Source: Brucella pseudogrignonensis
GTDB lineage: Bacteria > Pseudomonadota > Alphaproteobacteria > Rhizobiales > Rhizobiaceae
NCBI RefSeq assembly: GCF_002252525.1
Contig: NZ_NNRM01000045.1
Coordinates: 878-64,877 of the forward strand
DNA length: 64,000 nt
Direction: 5' to 3'
Positions within the stretch are counted from its first letter, which is position 1. Each line of letters begins with the position of its first letter. Shown here piece after piece: positions 10,401 to 18,474 of the stretch. The translations under genes and the position numbers were made by a program. The notes beneath the pieces were generated by a model. It ran no database searches. It saw only the letters and a list, made by a program, of their open reading frames with translations, and was not told where the DNA came from.

Positions 10401-12164
10401 GGTAGCGACGACGTTGATTGTGCCGTCGAGGTTCAGATTTCCCTTAACTGTGGTGAGGTCGTTGAGAGGCCCACCGACCACGTTGGCTTGCCCGAAACTA
10501 TATTCAAGCATTGAGCCGCTGCTTAGAGCGAGATCGCCGTTAACTGTGAGTTCTCCCGGTGCATCTCCAGCCCGACCTGGCGCAAGAGTGCCACCATTTT
10601 GCAAGGTAACATTGCCACCAATCGTACCTACACCACCGATCGTGGCGTCGTTCTCTACACTTGTTGGACCTGTCGCAGCGCTTTGATCGCCATTTACATA
10701 AAGCGCACCGCCAGTTACCGTCGTTGTATCACTATATGTATTGGCACCCTCAAGGTTCAACACACCAGCGCCTGTTTTGCTGAACCCGCCCGTGCCAGTA
10801 ATGACTTGTGTGACGTTGGTCGTATTGCCATTGGTATCGAACGTGCCGCCACCGGCGTTTAGAACAATCGCACGGCTGTTTGCTAGATCAAAGGAAGAGT
10901 CGAAACGCAAAGCTCCGCCGTCAAATGTGAGGCCGCCATTCGCATTGCCAAGCGCGCTGTCAGCTGAAACAGCAATTGTACCTTCATTAATCCGTGTGCC
11001 GCCGGAATAAGTGTTTCCAGCCACCGTTGCCGGTGTCAAGGTAAGAACGCCTGTCCCTGTCTTTTCAACTGCGCCGGAGCCAACTATTTGACCGGTATAA
11101 GTGCCATCATCAGGCTGGGTGAAGCGAACAAGGCCATCATTCTGTACGTTGTTGATGTTGTTCACTGCGATGGTTTTAACTGGAAGGCTTTGCGCACGCG
11201 CTTCAAGCACACCATCTGGACGAACAATCACATTGCCAGTGTAATCGAGATTGTTGCCTGTCAGAGCCAGCGTTCCGTCGTTTACCGTAACAGTGGTAAA
11301 TCCGGATAAGCTGCCGCTTACAGTCCATAGGCCGTCACCGTTTTTAGTCAAAGTGGTAAAATTTCTAAGTGCGCCTGCGAGTGTGTCGCTCGACCCTGAA
11401 ATACCTTGAAGAATAAGGTCGTTAATACCACCGCCGCCGTTGATGTTACCCGTAACGACAGAGTTTGGTTCAAAAGTCAGTGTATCGTTGCCGCCTGCAA
11501 AGCTCAGATCGCCAATTACCTGAGCGCCAGTCCGGTTGATAAAGTTGATGCCAGCGCCGCCATTGGTGCCGATCACGCTGCCGCCGCCCAATTTTTGTAT
11601 CGTTCCGTAATTGTCTACGGTATTTTTAGCGCCAATCGTTTGATCTTCGAACCAGATAGCGGCGCTGCTTTGACCCTGAATAAGACCACGATTGATAATC
11701 GTATTTCCAAAACCATGAACATTCACGGCTTCCGCACGAGTATTCGTGCCGTTTGAAATGACCTGTCCACCTTGTTCAATAATAAGCTGACCATTGCTGC
11801 CGAACTCAATTGTATTCGGCCCGGTACCGAACAAACCGGCCCCTGAAGGGTTAGACGTATTCGTAACACTGCCACCGTTTCGAACGGTAATAATACCGCC
11901 ATCCCCAATACTTATAGCGTTTGAATTAGTTGTATTAATTTGCGCGCCGGACTGTACTTCCACAGATTTGTTATTGTCTGTACGCCCTGTTCCAACAGTA
12001 GCGGTCCACGTCGAAGGTGCGGCTGATGAGCATACCGTCGAGCTACCTGTAGTAGTACAGGCAGCGAGAGCTTGGGTCGGAACAATGAAAAGCGCTGTGG
12101 GAAGAAAGACAGTGAAGGCGAACGCGGAACAAGTGGAAAGAAGGGCGTATTTCCGGTGCAACAT
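7449..12164 (-). CDS. Large AIDA-type autotransporter with beta-strand repeat passenger
   Basis: A 1571-residue type Va autotransporter. It has a long signal peptide (about 35 residues, ending QALAA), a passenger of about 1250 residues built from PATR-type beta-helix repeats, and a C-terminal beta-barrel from about residue 1290. Each repeat has the pattern GTGxLxLxGxNTYxGGTxIxxGxLQ. At least six repeats are clear between residues 370 and 1050, and two neighbours (about 790-930) are near copies. The barrel ends GFRVRF with the terminal Phe needed for outer-membrane insertion. A GG(G/D)GDDGEE linker and a YAPAQDAG segment precede the barrel. The ATG at 12164 has AGGAG upstream. Adhesin-like roles are usual for the family; no specific ligand can be read. 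Confidence 0.88.
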   Translation of the reverse strand: MLHRKYALLSTCSAFAFTVFLPTALFIVPTQALAACTTTGSSTVCSSAAPSTWTATVGTGRTDNNKSVEVQSGAQINTTNSNAISIGDGGIITVRNGGSVTNTSNPSGAGLFGTGPNTIEFGSNGQLIIEQGGQVISNGTNTRAEAVNVHGFGNTIINRGLIQGQSSAAIWFEDQTIGAKNTVDNYGTIQKLGGGSVIGTNGGAGINFINRTGAQVIGDLSFAGGNDTLTFEPNSVVTGNINGGGGINDLILQGISGSSDTLAGALRNFTTLTKNGDGLWTVSGSLSGFTTVTVNDGTLALTGNNLDYTGNVIVRPDGVLEARAQSLPVKTIAVNNINNVQNDGLVRFTQPDDGTYTGQIVGSGAVEKTGTGVLTLTPATVAGNTYSGGTRINEGTIAVSADSALGNANGGLTFDGGALRFDSSFDLANSRAIVLNAGGGTFDTNGNTTNVTQVITGTGGFSKTGAGVLNLEGANTYSDTTTVTGGALYVNGDQSAATGPTSVENDATIGGVGTIGGNVTLQNGGTLAPGRAGDAPGELTVNGDLALSSGSMLEYSFGQANVVGGPLNDLTTVKGNLNLDGTINVVATPGGSFDPGVYRVISYDGTLTDNGLTIGTIPASGYYVQTAVANQVNLVNTSGLNLTYWDVWPASNGAIGNGAVNGGTGTWQSSGSGGANINWTEPTGAINAPYLDDAFAIFMATAGTVTVDNSAGNVRASGMQFASNGYVITGDAITLVGSPSSIIRVGDGTAAGVDYTATINSVLTGNTQLTKTDLGTLILGTSNTYAGGTAINGGVLQVAENSNLGDAAGNVSFNGGTLRTTADFTIDRATELQSAGGTIETTNATKLDYDGIVTGDGNLTKIGTGTLVLNGTNTYAGGTAISAGVVQIASDANLGSASGQLSIDGGTLHSTADISMNRSTTIGAGNATIETDTGTTLAQQGSIAGTGSLIKTGEGALVLTGTGAYSGGTTIASGLLQLGDGGTSGSIVGDIANNGTLAFNRSDALSFDSVISGAGNVRQIGTGVTVLNKQSTYTGTTSVEAGTLAAGATNIFSSNSDFEVAQTGTLALNDFNQSLKTLNNSGIVDLGPNPGTTLTVTGNYTANGGTVLIGTVLGNDSSITDRLLIGDNTSGSGVLSVKNVGGSGAQTVEGIKIVDITGASNATFTLLGDYQFQGAPAVVGGAYAYQLYKNGKSNPNDGDWYLRSTIKDPTGGGGITGGGDGDDGEEVPLYQPGVPSYEAYPQLLLGLNGLPTMQQRVGNRYWSNAGNIMLAEGADPVGSPYAPAQDAGSLIEGNGVWGRIEGAHTNSDPRFSTSGTDYSFNTLKLQAGLDGMLAETESGKLIGGMSVHYAHGKAKTSSLYGNGDISTDGYGFGGTLTWYGDNGFYLDGQARVTWYDSDLTSNLANMGLVDSNNGFGYAFSAESGKRISIDQSWSVTPQAQLTYSNINFDSFNDAFNARVSLDRGESLQGRIGLSVERQNSWYNANGLIDRTYLYGIANLYYEFLEETKVDVSGTSFASQNERLWGGIGLGGSYNWNSDKYSIYGEGSINTSLQSFADSYSYKGTLGFRVRF

Positions 12165-12180
12165 GCCGTACTCCTGAATC

Positions 12181-12199
12181 AGCTAATTTATAATTAGCT
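12181..12199. promoter_or_regulatory. 8-bp inverted repeat in the autotransporter 5' leader
   Basis: AGCTAATT-TAT-AATTAGCT is a perfect inverted repeat with 8-bp arms and a 3-base loop. It lies 17-35 bases upstream of the large autotransporter's ATG, just beyond its AGGAG site. It could be an operator or an mRNA hairpin next to the ribosome site. The AT-rich, near-zero loop form favours protein binding as dimer symmetry, but this is inference. Confidence 0.45.
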
Positions 12200-12973
12200 A
12201 ACACAACCCAATACAATTTGGGGTAGCATATATGCAACATAGGGTAAGGTTTTTGCGATTGCGCGATTTTAAGTTGTGAAACCTTAGCGTTCCGGTTCAG
12301 TGCGGTATCAATTTTAAATAGTGCGTTCTGAGCGCATAAGATATTGGCATGGTTTATACCGGAAAAGGCGCTCCGCATTTGTTTCTACTACGGTATGATT
12401 TTGCAGCATAATCGCAATAACTTGCGTGGTTTTTGCGTTTATCGCTTCGGCCACCGATAACTCTCCCAGTATCACAAGTGCCGACGCTATAGGCGCAGAA
12501 CCTTTCAATGTCGGACAGGCGACAATCGCGCTTGATGCGGAATTTAACTCGTCGGAGACTACACGGAAACTAATCCTACCCAAAGATCGAATTGGGCCAA
12601 ATAACCACCATGACCGAGCTGGGGCTGTGCTTGTGCCACCGGCGTCAGGCAGCCTAAGGTAAGATGGCCAGCCAGATACTCAAATGCTTGCCATCGGCAT
12701 CAACGCAAGCTCAAATATTGGTTTGAAAATTGGCAGCCTACTCGGAATTGCTGGCAATGACGGGGAGCAAAGGGAAAGGTGTATGCCACTTAAGCCGTGT
12801 CCAGTACGATCAAGGCAGAAGACACAGATCACCACGGCATTTTCGTCTAAAGTCAAAGTGGTAAAGCAGATCATGGTGGTTGTAAGCTTTTCGCCAGAGG
12901 CGGTGGTTCAAGTGATAAATAACCGGTAAATACTGTATTCTGATCTAAATCTCACCGCACAAAACCCATAAGT
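12200..12973. other. Long gap with no recognised gene
   Basis: About 770 bases between the autotransporter start and the DUF4139 gene. Short open frames exist on both strands (for example 12426-12662 plus and 12314-12583 minus), but none has a convincing ribosome site, family motif or plausible length. The plus-strand frame at 12430-12600 reads like real protein (GQATIALDAEFNSSETT) and might be a decayed secreted or membrane protein. I cannot name it. Confidence 0.4.
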
Positions 12974-12985
12974 GGCTTATAAGCC
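12974..12985. promoter_or_regulatory. 12-bp palindrome upstream of the DUF4139 gene
   Basis: GGCTTATAAGCC is a perfect palindrome 45 bases before the DUF4139 start codon, in a stretch rich in TATAAG/CTTATA. It is a candidate operator overlapping or next to the promoter. No regulator gene is adjacent. Confidence 0.35.
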
Positions 12986-13030
12986 TTATACGATTGGCTT
13001 TCGAAACCCTTCATTTAACTGGAGATTTAA

Positions 13031-15022
13031 ATGATCAAGCTTGTTACGTTCACGTCCGTAGCCGTTACTATACTTTATACATCGGCGTTGGCGTCTGAGG
13101 TGAGCTCTATTGATGCTGTGACTCTGTCTTCAGGTGGCGTCGCGGAAATATCCAGAAAGCCTGTGGTTTCGAGTGATGGTAAGGTAGAAATCGAGGTTCC
13201 ACTTGCTCAGGTTGATGACGTACTGAAAAGCTTGGTCCTTAAGGGTGGAAAGGGCGAGATTAAGAATATCTCTCTCGCTGGTCCAAGCCCGCTTGACGAG
13301 ACTTTCAAGCAGCTTCCTTTTAAACAATCAGATTTGTCATCGGTTTCCAGCTTGCTGTCCTCAATTTCTGGTACTTCGGTAAGCGTCTCAAGCAATGGAA
13401 AGACTGTGAGAGGCAAAGTTTTGGGCGTAGAAACTGGTGCTATCGCCGACGGTGCAAAATTCTATCAGCTGACTGTGTTGGATCAAGATGAGAAGATCCA
13501 GACAATCAAACTTGGGGAAGATACTTCATTCACTGTCGATGATGCTGAAATGAAATCTAAGATTTTGGGCGCTGCAGCGTCCATCGAACGAAGTAAAAGT
13601 GATGGCTCACGTCGTATTCGGATTGCAGTCAGTGATCTCTCGGACACGGATACCCGTTTAGCTTATGTTGTTGCTTCCCCCATCTGGAAGACAGCCTATA
13701 GAGTTCTGACGCTACCTGACGGTAAAGCGCGGCTGCAGGCTTGGGCTGTATTAGAAAATGCGAGTGGCGAAGATTGGAAAGATGTTAAATTAACCCTGAC
13801 ATCTGCTGATCCTGTTACATTGAAGCAGCGTTTACACCAGATTTACTGGAAGGAGCGGGCGGAGGTCGCTGTAAATACAGCAACCGTTAATGCGTTCGAG
13901 GCGGACACTGGCAACCTGAATAACCGGCTGCGATCAATGCCTGCGAGTGAAAAAGCAGCAGTATTTGAGAATGATGAGCAGATGATGGATATGGCTCGTG
14001 TCCCGGCTCCTGCCATTAGTGGTTATGGCGGCAGTTCTGCGGCGGGAAGTCAGAACAGTGCAGTTGCGGCGGCCTCGGAGCATGATACGAGTGCGAGCTT
14101 CGCCCTGCCGGGTACATTCGATCTGACAAACGGCGACAGTTTGTCAGTACCAATAGCTGATGCGCAAATTGATGCTGAGATGGTTTCAATTTATCGTAGT
14201 GGCAACAACAGCGTCCACCCAATTGCCGCTATAATGCTGAAAAATTCATCCGACAATAGTTTGCCGGGTGGGATACTGACTGTTTACGACAGCCAGGCTG
14301 GTTATGTTGGAGATGCAGAGCTCTTAAGCCTTCCAAAGGATGATACTCGAATTGCGGCCTTTGCAACGGATCGCAAGGTGACGGTAACGCAAGAGCAGGA
14401 ACCAACGAGACAGATCAACGATATAAAAGTGGTGGATGGCATCGCTCACATCTCGGAAAAGCTGCGTGAAACTACCACTTATCGCATCTCTGGTGCGCTG
14501 GATGGCGACAGAACAGTTGTCATCGAACATCCTAGTCGGGATGGCTGGTCTTTCTCTTCAGGTGCCGAAAGTGGAAGAACTGTATCCCATCGCCGTTTGA
14601 AAGCTTCCGTTAAAGCAGGGCAGGAGCGGTCTGTCGTTGCTGTGGATGAGCGAATTCAAAATGAACGCTATGGGTTAATTGATATCGATCCCGCTACACT
14701 TGTCAGCTGGTCCTCATCTGCCGCTGATAAGAATGTGGCGGACAAATTTACCAAACTTGCGAAAGCGCAACGGGAGAAAGTTGAAAAAGAGCGGCAACTT
14801 CAGAGTTCTGAGGAAAAGCTCCAGTCTCTTCAAGATGAACAAAATCGCATTCGCCAAAATATTGCAGCCGTACCGGAGAACAGCGATTTGAAAGGTAAAT
14901 ATCTTGCGATGCTTGATGAGAGCGAGACATCGATTGCGGAGGTGTTGAAAAAAAGAGAAACAGATCAGGCCGAAATTGATCGCTTCTCCCGAGACCTAAG
15001 AGAGCAGGTCCGAAATTTTTAA
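13031..15022 (+). CDS. DUF4139-domain envelope protein
   Basis: A 663-residue exported protein. A signal peptide covers about residues 1-22 (ending ALAS). The conserved DUF4139 core runs from about residue 215, with SPIWKTAYRVL followed by WAVLENASGEDWKDVKLTL, and a beta-rich C-terminal half. The last 110 residues are a charged coiled coil (AQREKVEKERQLQSSEEKL and on), ending REQVRNF. A GGAG site precedes the ATG. Members of this family are widespread but poorly understood. The mature protein should be periplasmic or surface associated. The downstream gene is convergent. I cannot give a specific function. Confidence 0.8.
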   Translation: MIKLVTFTSVAVTILYTSALASEVSSIDAVTLSSGGVAEISRKPVVSSDGKVEIEVPLAQVDDVLKSLVLKGGKGEIKNISLAGPSPLDETFKQLPFKQSDLSSVSSLLSSISGTSVSVSSNGKTVRGKVLGVETGAIADGAKFYQLTVLDQDEKIQTIKLGEDTSFTVDDAEMKSKILGAAASIERSKSDGSRRIRIAVSDLSDTDTRLAYVVASPIWKTAYRVLTLPDGKARLQAWAVLENASGEDWKDVKLTLTSADPVTLKQRLHQIYWKERAEVAVNTATVNAFEADTGNLNNRLRSMPASEKAAVFENDEQMMDMARVPAPAISGYGGSSAAGSQNSAVAAASEHDTSASFALPGTFDLTNGDSLSVPIADAQIDAEMVSIYRSGNNSVHPIAAIMLKNSSDNSLPGGILTVYDSQAGYVGDAELLSLPKDDTRIAAFATDRKVTVTQEQEPTRQINDIKVVDGIAHISEKLRETTTYRISGALDGDRTVVIEHPSRDGWSFSSGAESGRTVSHRRLKASVKAGQERSVVAVDERIQNERYGLIDIDPATLVSWSSSAADKNVADKFTKLAKAQREKVEKERQLQSSEEKLQSLQDEQNRIRQNIAAVPENSDLKGKYLAMLDESETSIAEVLKKRETDQAEIDRFSRDLREQVRNF

Positions 15023-15035
15023 ACCGCTCAGATCA

Positions 15036-15338
15036 TCAGTGTATGTTTTGACGGTAGATCGCAAAGAATATGATCGCCATTAATGCGCCAATAGCGGCGA
15101 GCAGAAATGCTCGTCGTGCAGAAAAAGTATCTTTACTAATCATGCCGGTTACGGCGGCAATCGATGTCCATAAGATCAAGAAAGCCCAGAGTAGCAACGT
15201 GTAGACTGGCTTGGACAAATCATAGCCACCTCCACCAATGGAGGGTGAAGTGGGCGGGGTTGGGTTTAGCAACCAGTTAAGTGCGCCTGTCACCAAAACA
15301 AAAATGGCTATCCATATGTAGAATAGGCGTTTTGGCAT
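15036..15338 (-). CDS. Small membrane protein of unknown function
   Basis: A 100-residue hydrophobic protein starting MPKRLFYIWIAIFVLVTG. Three membrane segments are visible: about residues 5-22, 43-65 and 76-95, with a Pro/Thr/Gly loop between the first two. I chose the ATG at 15338; the frame runs 30 codons further upstream, but that extension looks unlike a protein start. The ribosome site is weak (GAG). It ends 13 bases from the DUF4139 stop, in convergent orientation. I do not recognise the family. Confidence 0.55.
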   Translation of the reverse strand: MPKRLFYIWIAIFVLVTGALNWLLNPTPPTSPSIGGGGYDLSKPVYTLLLWAFLILWTSIAAVTGMISKDTFSARRAFLLAAIGALMAIIFFAIYRQNIH

Positions 15339-15572
15339 CGTGTAAGGCTCGCTTCTGAAAACAGGGCACAGGATACACAAAAAGTCCGAGTTCAATAGGA
15401 AAAAGATCGACATTGGTCTTAATATCAAAAGTACATAATTCGACGGTCCTCATATAATGTCTAAAGAAATGGCCTGCCGATCAATGTGGCCAGAAGACTG
15501 GCCAGCACTTGCCTTTGAAAAACAAGTTCACGGTCAAATCGGTCCGGCCATCAGCCACAATGAAGCACAGTT

Positions 15573-15715
15573 AATATTGACACGGTATATGCGAGCGAGC
15601 TCGACGAAAGCTGAATGAACGGTCCATATGCGGCGCAAGCAAATCGACAAGGTTCACCGGTCCGAGGATGGCAGTTGCACCAGCCGTCGCAAGAGCGCAG
15701 AACGCGATGACGCCT
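15573..15715 (-). pseudogene. Fragment of a FecCD-family iron-siderophore permease
   Basis: On the minus strand a short open stretch reads GVIAFCALATAGATAILGP, then VNLVDLLAPHM and RSFSFRRARSHI, and then stops. This matches the conserved GPxxFxGLLAPHxAR core and the following RRARSH region of FecCD/FhuB permeases. No start codon, membrane segments or remainder of the gene (normally over 300 residues) are present, so it is debris of a lost ferric-siderophore importer. The rest of 15429-15911 holds another short open stretch (about 15765-15898 minus, PYEIDVVIKRLLNEAIVLVI) that I cannot identify and that is probably also debris. Confidence 0.45.
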
Positions 15716-15911
15716 CCTCTTGTAATGCAAATACCTACTCGTGCTTCATACCATGAGTACGCCGGCTCCTGGTCATCTCGATGGAGACTGGATTTTCCGG
15801 ATCGTTTTGCAAGCGGATCACCAGAACAATCGCCTCATTGAGTAATCGTTTAATGACGACGTCGATTTCATAGGGGCTAAATCTAATGGGTTTATTCGAT
15901 CAGTTGGAAAT

Positions 15912-16532
15912 TCAATCGAGTTGAATATCCAACACTCTTTCGATCATTTCTGTTGCAAGTTTCACAAACATATCTGTGTTCTCGCGCGTTAAATCGAGGC
16001 AGGCTTCGATCCATATACCGTCCAGTATGGCATGCACGCAAATGGCGGCGCGTTCAATTTCTACAGGTGTGAGCGCTCGTTCTTCAGCTTTGAAAACTTC
16101 GGCGAGAAGCGGTTCAGTCGCCTGGCGGAGATTGGCGTAGCTTTCATCACGCACTGCCGTGATCAAAGGGTCGACGCGATTCTGGCTGATGAAGGTCGCC
16201 CAGAGCGATAACATTCTATAATCCGACGCCTGACCTTCAAGTGTTGCTTTGATGAATTGCAAGAGCCGCTGATGTGGCGTTCCTTCGTTTCCTCCCAGTA
16301 TTTCCATACTAGATGCAGTGATCAACTCCATCGTCCTGCGATAGGCTTCGATGATGAGATTAGCTTTGTTTTCAAAATGATGGCGGATCAGCCCGTTCGT
16401 CACGCCCGCGCGCGCCGCAACCGCGCGCACGGTCGTCGCCTGAATGCCAAGCTCGGATATGCACTCCAATGTCGCTTCAATCAACTCGCGACGGCGTTCG
16501 CTTTCCGGGGCACGTTTGAACAGGCTCGGCAT
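15912..16532 (-). CDS. TetR-family (BetI-like) transcriptional repressor
   Basis: A 206-residue TetR-family regulator. The N-terminal helix-turn-helix spans about residues 12-58 (RRRELIEATLECISELG, then TTVRAVAARAGVTNGLIRHHF), and the C-terminal ligand domain resembles BetI, the choline-responsive repressor. I use the ATG at 16532; an AAGGAG lies 12 bases upstream, and a longer frame reaches 16568. It is divergent from the ABC importer and the TMADH-like gene. The tandem dyads between them are the likely operator. The BetI likeness suits a methylated amine or betaine inducer, but that is inference. Confidence 0.8.
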   Translation of the reverse strand: MPSLFKRAPESERRRELIEATLECISELGIQATTVRAVAARAGVTNGLIRHHFENKANLIIEAYRRTMELITASSMEILGGNEGTPHQRLLQFIKATLEGQASDYRMLSLWATFISQNRVDPLITAVRDESYANLRQATEPLLAEVFKAEERALTPVEIERAAICVHAILDGIWIEACLDLTRENTDMFVKLATEMIERVLDIQLD

Positions 16533-16601
16533 GAAACTAAGATTCTCCTTCGGAGGTTTATGTCGCACGTATGATCACAAAGGCAAAGTAGGGATGCGTC
16601 A

Positions 16602-16639
16602 AATTATGCACTTGCATAGCAATTATGCATCTGTATAGT
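16602..16639 (+). promoter_or_regulatory. Tandem TetR-type operators over a sigma-70-like promoter
   Basis: Two 19-bp tandem units (16602-16620 and 16621-16639) match at 15 of 19 positions. The first holds the perfect dyad TATGCA-CT-TGCATA, the second TATGCA-TC-TGTATA with one mismatch. The same stretch contains TTGCAT (16612-16617) and TATAGT (16634-16639) 16 bases apart, which look like -35 and -10 elements for the plus-strand importer operon, with a leader of about 200 bases. Binding here would block the promoter and probably also the divergent tetR promoter. The pattern is seen; the regulator match is inferred from position. Confidence 0.65.
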
Positions 16640-16838
16640 TTTCATTATAAAACGACTGCCTAGGGAAAATTCCAACAAGGCAGCGGGGGAAATGCAGTCA
16701 AGGTGAGGAGCACTTTCGAAAGCTGAACCGTTCACCACAACTCACGTATTAATCCGTGAGCTGATGGCAAAATGCGTCCGCTTAATCGTCATGCGGATGT
16801 TTAGACGTCTCGGATCATGCTTTTGAAATTGAAAATTA

Positions 16839-17612
16839 ATGACGGACACAAACATCGCGATTGCGGTCAAGGACTTACACAAACGTTTCGGTACGCTCGA
16901 CGTCCTGAAAGGCGTTTCGCTCGAAGCCAATTCCGGTGATGTAGTCGCCATTATTGGTGGCAGCGGCTCAGGAAAATCCACACTTCTACGCTGCATCAAT
17001 CTGCTCGAAATTCCAACTTCGGGATCAATCGCCATTCACGGTGAGCAGATCAAAATGCGCAATCGAAGCCACGGCATGGAGCCAGCCGACGCGCGGCAAG
17101 TACAGCGCATCCGTGCAAGCCTCGGCATGGTCTTCCAGAGTTTCAACCTCTGGCAGCATATGACTGTTCTGCAAAACGTGATTGAAGCGCCGGTTCACGT
17201 GTTTGGAGTTCCAAAAGACCAAGCCATCGCCGAAGCGGAAGTCATTTTGCGCCGTGTCGGGCTTTATGAGAAACGTGACGTCTATCCGGCTTTTATGTCC
17301 GGCGGTCAGCAGCAGCGCGCCGCAATAGCGCGCGCCGTCGCTATCCAGCCGCTGGCCATGTTGTTCGACGAGCCAACTTCCGCACTCGACCCGGAGCTGG
17401 TCGGCGAAGTGCTCTCAGTCATTCATGATCTTGCAAAAGAACATCGCACCATGATCCTCGTCACGCATGAGATGAAATTCGCCCGCAATGTCGCGACGAA
17501 GGTCGTGTTTCTGCATGGCGGACAGATCGAGGAACAAGGCCCACCTGAACAGATATTTGGCGAGCCGAAATCGGAGCGCCTGCGTAAATTCATCAGCTCA
17601 ACGCATAGCTGA
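16839..17612 (+). CDS. Polar amino acid ABC transporter, ATP-binding subunit
   Basis: A 257-residue HisP/OccP-type ATPase. Walker A is GGSGSGKSTL, Q-loop GMVFQSFNLW, signature MSGGQQQRAAIARAV (here the first residue is M rather than L), Walker [16 protein letters not shown] and the switch His is in LVTHEMKFA. It energises the two permeases at 18475 and 19208. The start has no good ribosome site, so the exact start is uncertain. Family substrates include histidine, arginine, lysine, opines and related cationic or zwitterionic compounds. Confidence 0.88.
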   Translation: MTDTNIAIAVKDLHKRFGTLDVLKGVSLEANSGDVVAIIGGSGSGKSTLLRCINLLEIPTSGSIAIHGEQIKMRNRSHGMEPADARQVQRIRASLGMVFQSFNLWQHMTVLQNVIEAPVHVFGVPKDQAIAEAEVILRRVGLYEKRDVYPAFMSGGQQQRAAIARAVAIQPLAMLFDEPTSALDPELVGEVLSVIHDLAKEHRTMILVTHEMKFARNVATKVVFLHGGQIEEQGPPEQIFGEPKSERLRKFISSTHS

Positions 17613-17620
17613 AGAACAAG

Positions 17621-17640
17621 CCGCAACACCAAGATTGCGG
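17621..17640 (+). other. Hairpin between ATPase and SBP genes
   Basis: CCGCAA and TTGCGG form a 6-bp stem with an 8-base loop, 30 bases upstream of the SBP start. No T run follows. Such hairpins often stabilise or set off the highly expressed SBP part of the message. Confidence 0.4.
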
Positions 17641-17670
17641 ACACTATGGAACAACAAAACGGAGGAAATC

Positions 17671-18453
17671 ATGAAGGCAATAATCAAGGCGTGTGCGGTA
17701 GCATTCTTAGCCGCGACGGCACTGGCACCCGCCGCACAAGCACAGACGATGAAGGTTGCATTTGGCGCAGAGCCTTATCCACCAATGTATTATCCGGACG
17801 CATCGGGCAAATGGCAAGGCTTTGAAATCGAACTCGCCGATGTCGTTTGTGAAGCAGCAGGGTTGAAATGCGAAACCGTGCCGATTGCATGGGATGGTAT
17901 TATTCCGGCTCTGACCAGCGGCAAGGTCGATATGATCATGGGTTCCATGTCAATCACCGACGAACGCAAGAAGCGCGTCGATTTCTCCGACAAATATTAC
18001 AAGATCCCGCCAATGATCATCACAGCCAAAGATGCGAAGTTCGACATCACGCCGGAAGGCATGGCGGACAAAGCGATCGGCGTTCAGGTTTCCACGACCC
18101 ATCAGGCCTATGTCGATAAGTATTTTGTGCCAAAGGGCGCAACGCTGAAAGAATATCAGACGCAAGACGAAGCCAATAACGACCTCGCAGCCGGACGTCT
18201 CGATGCGGTCATGGCCGACAGCAGCGCGCTAAGCGACTTCCTCAATACAGATGTCGGCAAATCCTGCTGCGAAAGCAAAGGCACACCGGCTGACGACGTA
18301 GGCATTCTCGGTCAGGGCGTTGGGGTTGCCGTCCGCAAGGGCGAAGACGATCTGCGCGAAAAGCTCAATGTCGCGATCAAGACCATTCGTGAAAACGGTG
18401 AATATGATCGCGTGGCGAAGAAGTATTTCACCTTCGACGTTTTTGGCCAGTAA
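17671..18453 (+). CDS. Polar amino acid-type solute-binding protein
   Basis: A 260-residue family 3 SBP. The signal peptide is residues 1-25 (ending AAQAQ). The mature N-terminus MKVAFGAEPYPPMYY and the stretches GFEIELADVVC and VDMIMGSMSITDERKKRVDFS are classic for the HisJ/ArgT/OccT group. The start at 17671 has GGAGGAAATC upstream. It contains the paired cysteines CC at about residue 201 (KSCCESKG), which may form a disulfide with another cysteine. It delivers its ligand to the following two permeases. The ligand is unknown; the TMADH-like enzyme downstream suggests an N-methylated amine or amino acid. Confidence 0.88.
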   Translation: MKAIIKACAVAFLAATALAPAAQAQTMKVAFGAEPYPPMYYPDASGKWQGFEIELADVVCEAAGLKCETVPIAWDGIIPALTSGKVDMIMGSMSITDERKKRVDFSDKYYKIPPMIITAKDAKFDITPEGMADKAIGVQVSTTHQAYVDKYFVPKGATLKEYQTQDEANNDLAAGRLDAVMADSSALSDFLNTDVGKSCCESKGTPADDVGILGQGVGVAVRKGEDDLREKLNVAIKTIRENGEYDRVAKKYFTFDVFGQ

Positions 18454-18474
18454 GTTCGTTTCAAGGCTGTTCAC

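Noticed and set aside
11794-12177. A 127-codon plus-strand frame opposite the autotransporter signal region
   Set aside because: It is the antisense shadow of a strongly supported gene and has no family features.
12314-12662. Open frames on both strands in the gap before the DUF4139 gene
   Set aside because: No ribosome site, no recognised motif and implausible lengths. Described only as a gap.
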